DNA of 7,084 bases from Kiritimatiellia bacterium (GTDB lineage Bacteria; Verrucomicrobiota; Kiritimatiellia; RFP12; UBA1067): NCBI GenBank assembly GCA_017430155.1, contig JAFRNO010000078.1, forward strand, positions 1-7,084, in the 5' to 3' direction. The position numbers and the translations under genes were made by a program. This document shows, in pieces, positions 5,456 through 7,084 of this stretch. Below the pieces are notes generated by a model. That model worked only from the letters and a program-made list of their open reading frames with translations. It was not told the origin of the DNA and did not search any database. Position 1 is the stretch's first letter, and each line of letters starts with the position of its first letter.

Positions 5456-6163
5456 ATGTCGTTAAAGGCGATGGTGTTCATCGACGGTGCATGGCTATAT
5501 CGCAACCGCACGTCGATTTTTGCGAAGCTCGGCGCGGAAAACGGGTGTGAGATCGATTACGCGAAACTGCCGCGTGTGTTCTGCGAGGACGTGGCAAACC
5601 ATCTCGACGAGGACGTCGACCTCGTGCGGACGAATTATTTCGACACGATTCCGTCGGCGCGGTCAAGTTTCAGCACCTCAAAGCAGCGCGCGTTTTACGA
5701 CTTTCTGGAGAAGTCCTGCGGTTACGAGATGGAAATCCACGAAATCGACGTGGGTGGAACGGACGGACATGACGAAACATGGGTCAAGATGGCGCTCGGC
5801 TCCTCTCTCATGTTCTATGCGGCGATGCCTTCGGCGTTTGACGCTGCCATCCTGATAGGCGATGACGTGATCTATGCGCCCATGCTCCGCCGCGCCCGTC
5901 TGCTTGGACGGCGCATCCAGCTTGTGACCGCATACGCCGCAGGTGGCGTGCCGCCGGCAATAGGAACGTCGCTGATCTGGAAGTCCCGCGTGAGCGACTT
6001 CCCGCCGCTCTACATCGACGACCACGCCGAGGACGTACGCCTCGTGCGCGAAAGCGTCATGCGCGTGTGCAAGCAGTGCGGACGCGAGGAGGAGACGACC
6101 TGGGCCGGACCCGATTTCTTCTGCTCCAACTGCCGCAGCAAGCGAAGCATCCGCGTCAGCTGA
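5456..6163 (+). CDS. NYN-domain (PIN-like) protein with C-terminal zinc ribbon, putative ribonuclease
   Basis: This is a 235-residue soluble protein. The N-terminal MVFIDGAWLY (6-15) carries the first acidic residue, D10, of the NYN/LabA fold. The core strand AAILIGDDVIYAPMLRRARLLGRR (split at residues 130-149 and 150-153) matches the usual strand-GD-x-D-x-P-helix-G block, with D136 as the conserved acid. The C-terminus has a four-cysteine zinc ribbon: C205-x-x-C208 and C223-x-x-C226, with basic residues after it. NYN proteins are PIN-like and are usually metal-dependent RNases; zinc ribbons often bind nucleic acid. Here two acidic positions usual in the family look changed, so activity is uncertain. 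Ribosome site GGGGGA (5442-5447) is 8 bases before the ATG. It follows the membrane protein by 38 bp and probably shares its promoter. Its TGA abuts the stop of convergent ilvA. Domain call is good; the RNA target is unknown. Confidence 0.8.
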   Translation: MSLKAMVFIDGAWLYRNRTSIFAKLGAENGCEIDYAKLPRVFCEDVANHLDEDVDLVRTNYFDTIPSARSSFSTSKQRAFYDFLEKSCGYEMEIHEIDVGGTDGHDETWVKMALGSSLMFYAAMPSAFDAAILIGDDVIYAPMLRRARLLGRRIQLVTAYAAGGVPPAIGTSLIWKSRVSDFPPLYIDDHAEDVRLVRESVMRVCKQCGREEETTWAGPDFFCSNCRSKRSIRVS

Positions 6164-7084
6164 TCAGTCGCGGTTGCCGAGGAAGAGCCGGTACGCCGAG
6201 TTGCTCGTGACGTCCTTCCAGGCATAGCCCAGGCGCTTCAGCGCCTTGCGGAACGCCGCGCGCTCGTTGTTTGGCACCTGCAACCCCACCAGCACTTTCC
6301 CGTGGTCCGCGCCGTGGTTGCGGTAGTGGAAGAGCGTGATGTTCCAGCGGTCCGAAATCGCCTCGAGGAAGTCAAGCAATGCGCCGGGACGCTCCGGAAA
6401 CTCGAACGTGCAGACGACTTCGTCGTGGATGCCGCGCGTGTGTCCGCCGACCATGTGGCGGATGTGTTCCTTTGCGAGCTCGTCGTCCGAGAGGTCGATC
6501 GTGCCGATGCGCGCCGCCGTGAGCTGCTCGACGATCTGTCGCGTCTCCTCGCGGCTCGCGACGGAGATGCCCACGAACACATACGCCCTGTCGGGGTCGA
6601 AATACCGGTAGTTGAACTCGGTGACCGCGCGCTTGCCGATCTTGCGGATGAAGTTCTTGAACGCGCCGCGCACCTCGGGGATGCGGCATTCGAGGATGGC
6701 CTCGCGCTTCTCGCCGATCTCCGTCTGCTCCGAGACGAAGCGGATGCGGTCGAAGTTCATGTTCGCGCCCGAGATGATGCAGGCGTACGTCTCGCCGGTG
6801 GCTCCCTTCTTCGCCGCATACTGCTTGGCTGCGGCGAGTCCGAGCGCGCCCGCCGGCTCGCAGATCGCGCGCGTCGCCTCGAAGATGTCCTTGATGGCCG
6901 CGCACGTCTCGTCCGTCGACACGCGCACGATGCCGTCAAGGAATCGGCGGCAGAGGTCGAAGGTGATCTTCCCCGGCTTCTTCACGGCCACGCCGTCCGC
7001 GAACAGGCCGACCTCGGCGAGCTCCACGCGACGGCCTGCCTTGATGGATCGGTCCATGCAGTCGGAGTCGACCGGCTCCACGCC
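6164..7084 (-). CDS. ilvA: Threonine ammonia-lyase, biosynthetic (3' part; 5' end beyond the window)
   Basis: IlvA converts L-threonine to 2-oxobutanoate and ammonia, the first committed step of isoleucine synthesis. About 306 codons are present, roughly the last 60% of a typical 510-residue biosynthetic enzyme. Reading from the right edge, VEPVDSDC, GLFADGVAVK, FDLCRRFLDGI, CEPAGALGLAAAKQY and SGANMNFDRIRFVSEQ complete the PLP catalytic domain. Two ACT-like regulatory domains follow. The first includes GEKREAILECRIPE, VTEFNYRY and IDLSDDELAKEHIRHMVGG. The second includes FEFPERPGALLDFLE, WNITLFHYRNHGADHGKVLVG and LGYAWKDVTSNSAYRLFLG. The double regulatory module marks the isoleucine-inhibited biosynthetic form rather than the short catabolic TdcB. 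The GTG at 7079-7081 lies inside the conserved VEP motif and is not a start; the frame runs through base 7084. The PLP lysine region is outside the window. Confidence 0.95.
   Translation of the reverse strand, partial: GVEPVDSDCMDRSIKAGRRVELAEVGLFADGVAVKKPGKITFDLCRRFLDGIVRVSTDETCAAIKDIFEATRAICEPAGALGLAAAKQYAAKKGATGETYACIISGANMNFDRIRFVSEQTEIGEKREAILECRIPEVRGAFKNFIRKIGKRAVTEFNYRYFDPDRAYVFVGISVASREETRQIVEQLTAARIGTIDLSDDELAKEHIRHMVGGHTRGIHDEVVCTFEFPERPGALLDFLEAISDRWNITLFHYRNHGADHGKVLVGLQVPNNERAAFRKALKRLGYAWKDVTSNSAYRLFLGNRD

Noticed and set aside
7079..7081. GTG as the ilvA start codon
   Set aside because: It encodes the Val of the internal conserved VEP motif. The catalytic N-terminal part, including the PLP-lysine region, must lie beyond the right edge, so the gene is cut by the window rather than truncated.

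Overview
The window is a compact, GC-rich stretch of a bacterial chromosome with six complete protein genes and one gene cut by the right edge. The presence of KdsB, which activates KDO for lipopolysaccharide, points to a Gram-negative with an outer membrane. A diaminopimelate decarboxylase, a biosynthetic threonine deaminase and a Tat-exported protein fit a free-living or gut-type heterotroph that makes its own amino acids. GC-rich coding, a degenerate heptamer array and a GGCGAGACGCC-type palindrome together resemble members of the Planctomycetes-Verrucomicrobia-Lentisphaerae-Kiritimatiellota group. That placement is an impression, not a proof.

Left part (1-3942, + strand): a tandem 7-bp repeat array lies directly before a probable four-gene transcription unit. 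The genes are lysA (lysine synthesis), kdsB (overlapping lysA by ATGA), a YfcE-type phosphodiesterase (37-bp gap) and a Tat-signal metallo-beta-lactamase-fold hydrolase (39-bp gap). No promoter for this unit is visible, so it must lie left of the window or within the repeat array. The genes do not form one pathway. The unit joins an amino-acid step, an LPS step and two metal-dependent hydrolases.

Middle (3943-4124): this is the only sizeable intergenic space. It holds a perfect 9-bp-stem hairpin just after the hydrolase stop, a second degenerate copy of the hairpin's core and a small GC hairpin. After these comes a convincing sigma70-type promoter with nearby inverted and direct repeats that could be an operator.

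Right part: that promoter appears to drive a two-gene unit. The first gene encodes a single-pass membrane protein with duplicated charged helical segments and a long Pro/Ala-rich tail. The second encodes a NYN-domain (PIN-like) putative nuclease with a C-terminal zinc ribbon. The pair is the least understood part of the window. On the minus strand, the 3' part of ilvA (threonine deaminase with two regulatory ACT-like domains) converges on the NYN gene. The two stop codons abut exactly in TGATCA, leaving no intergenic base.

I found no tRNA, rRNA, CRISPR array, insertion sequence or clear defence system.
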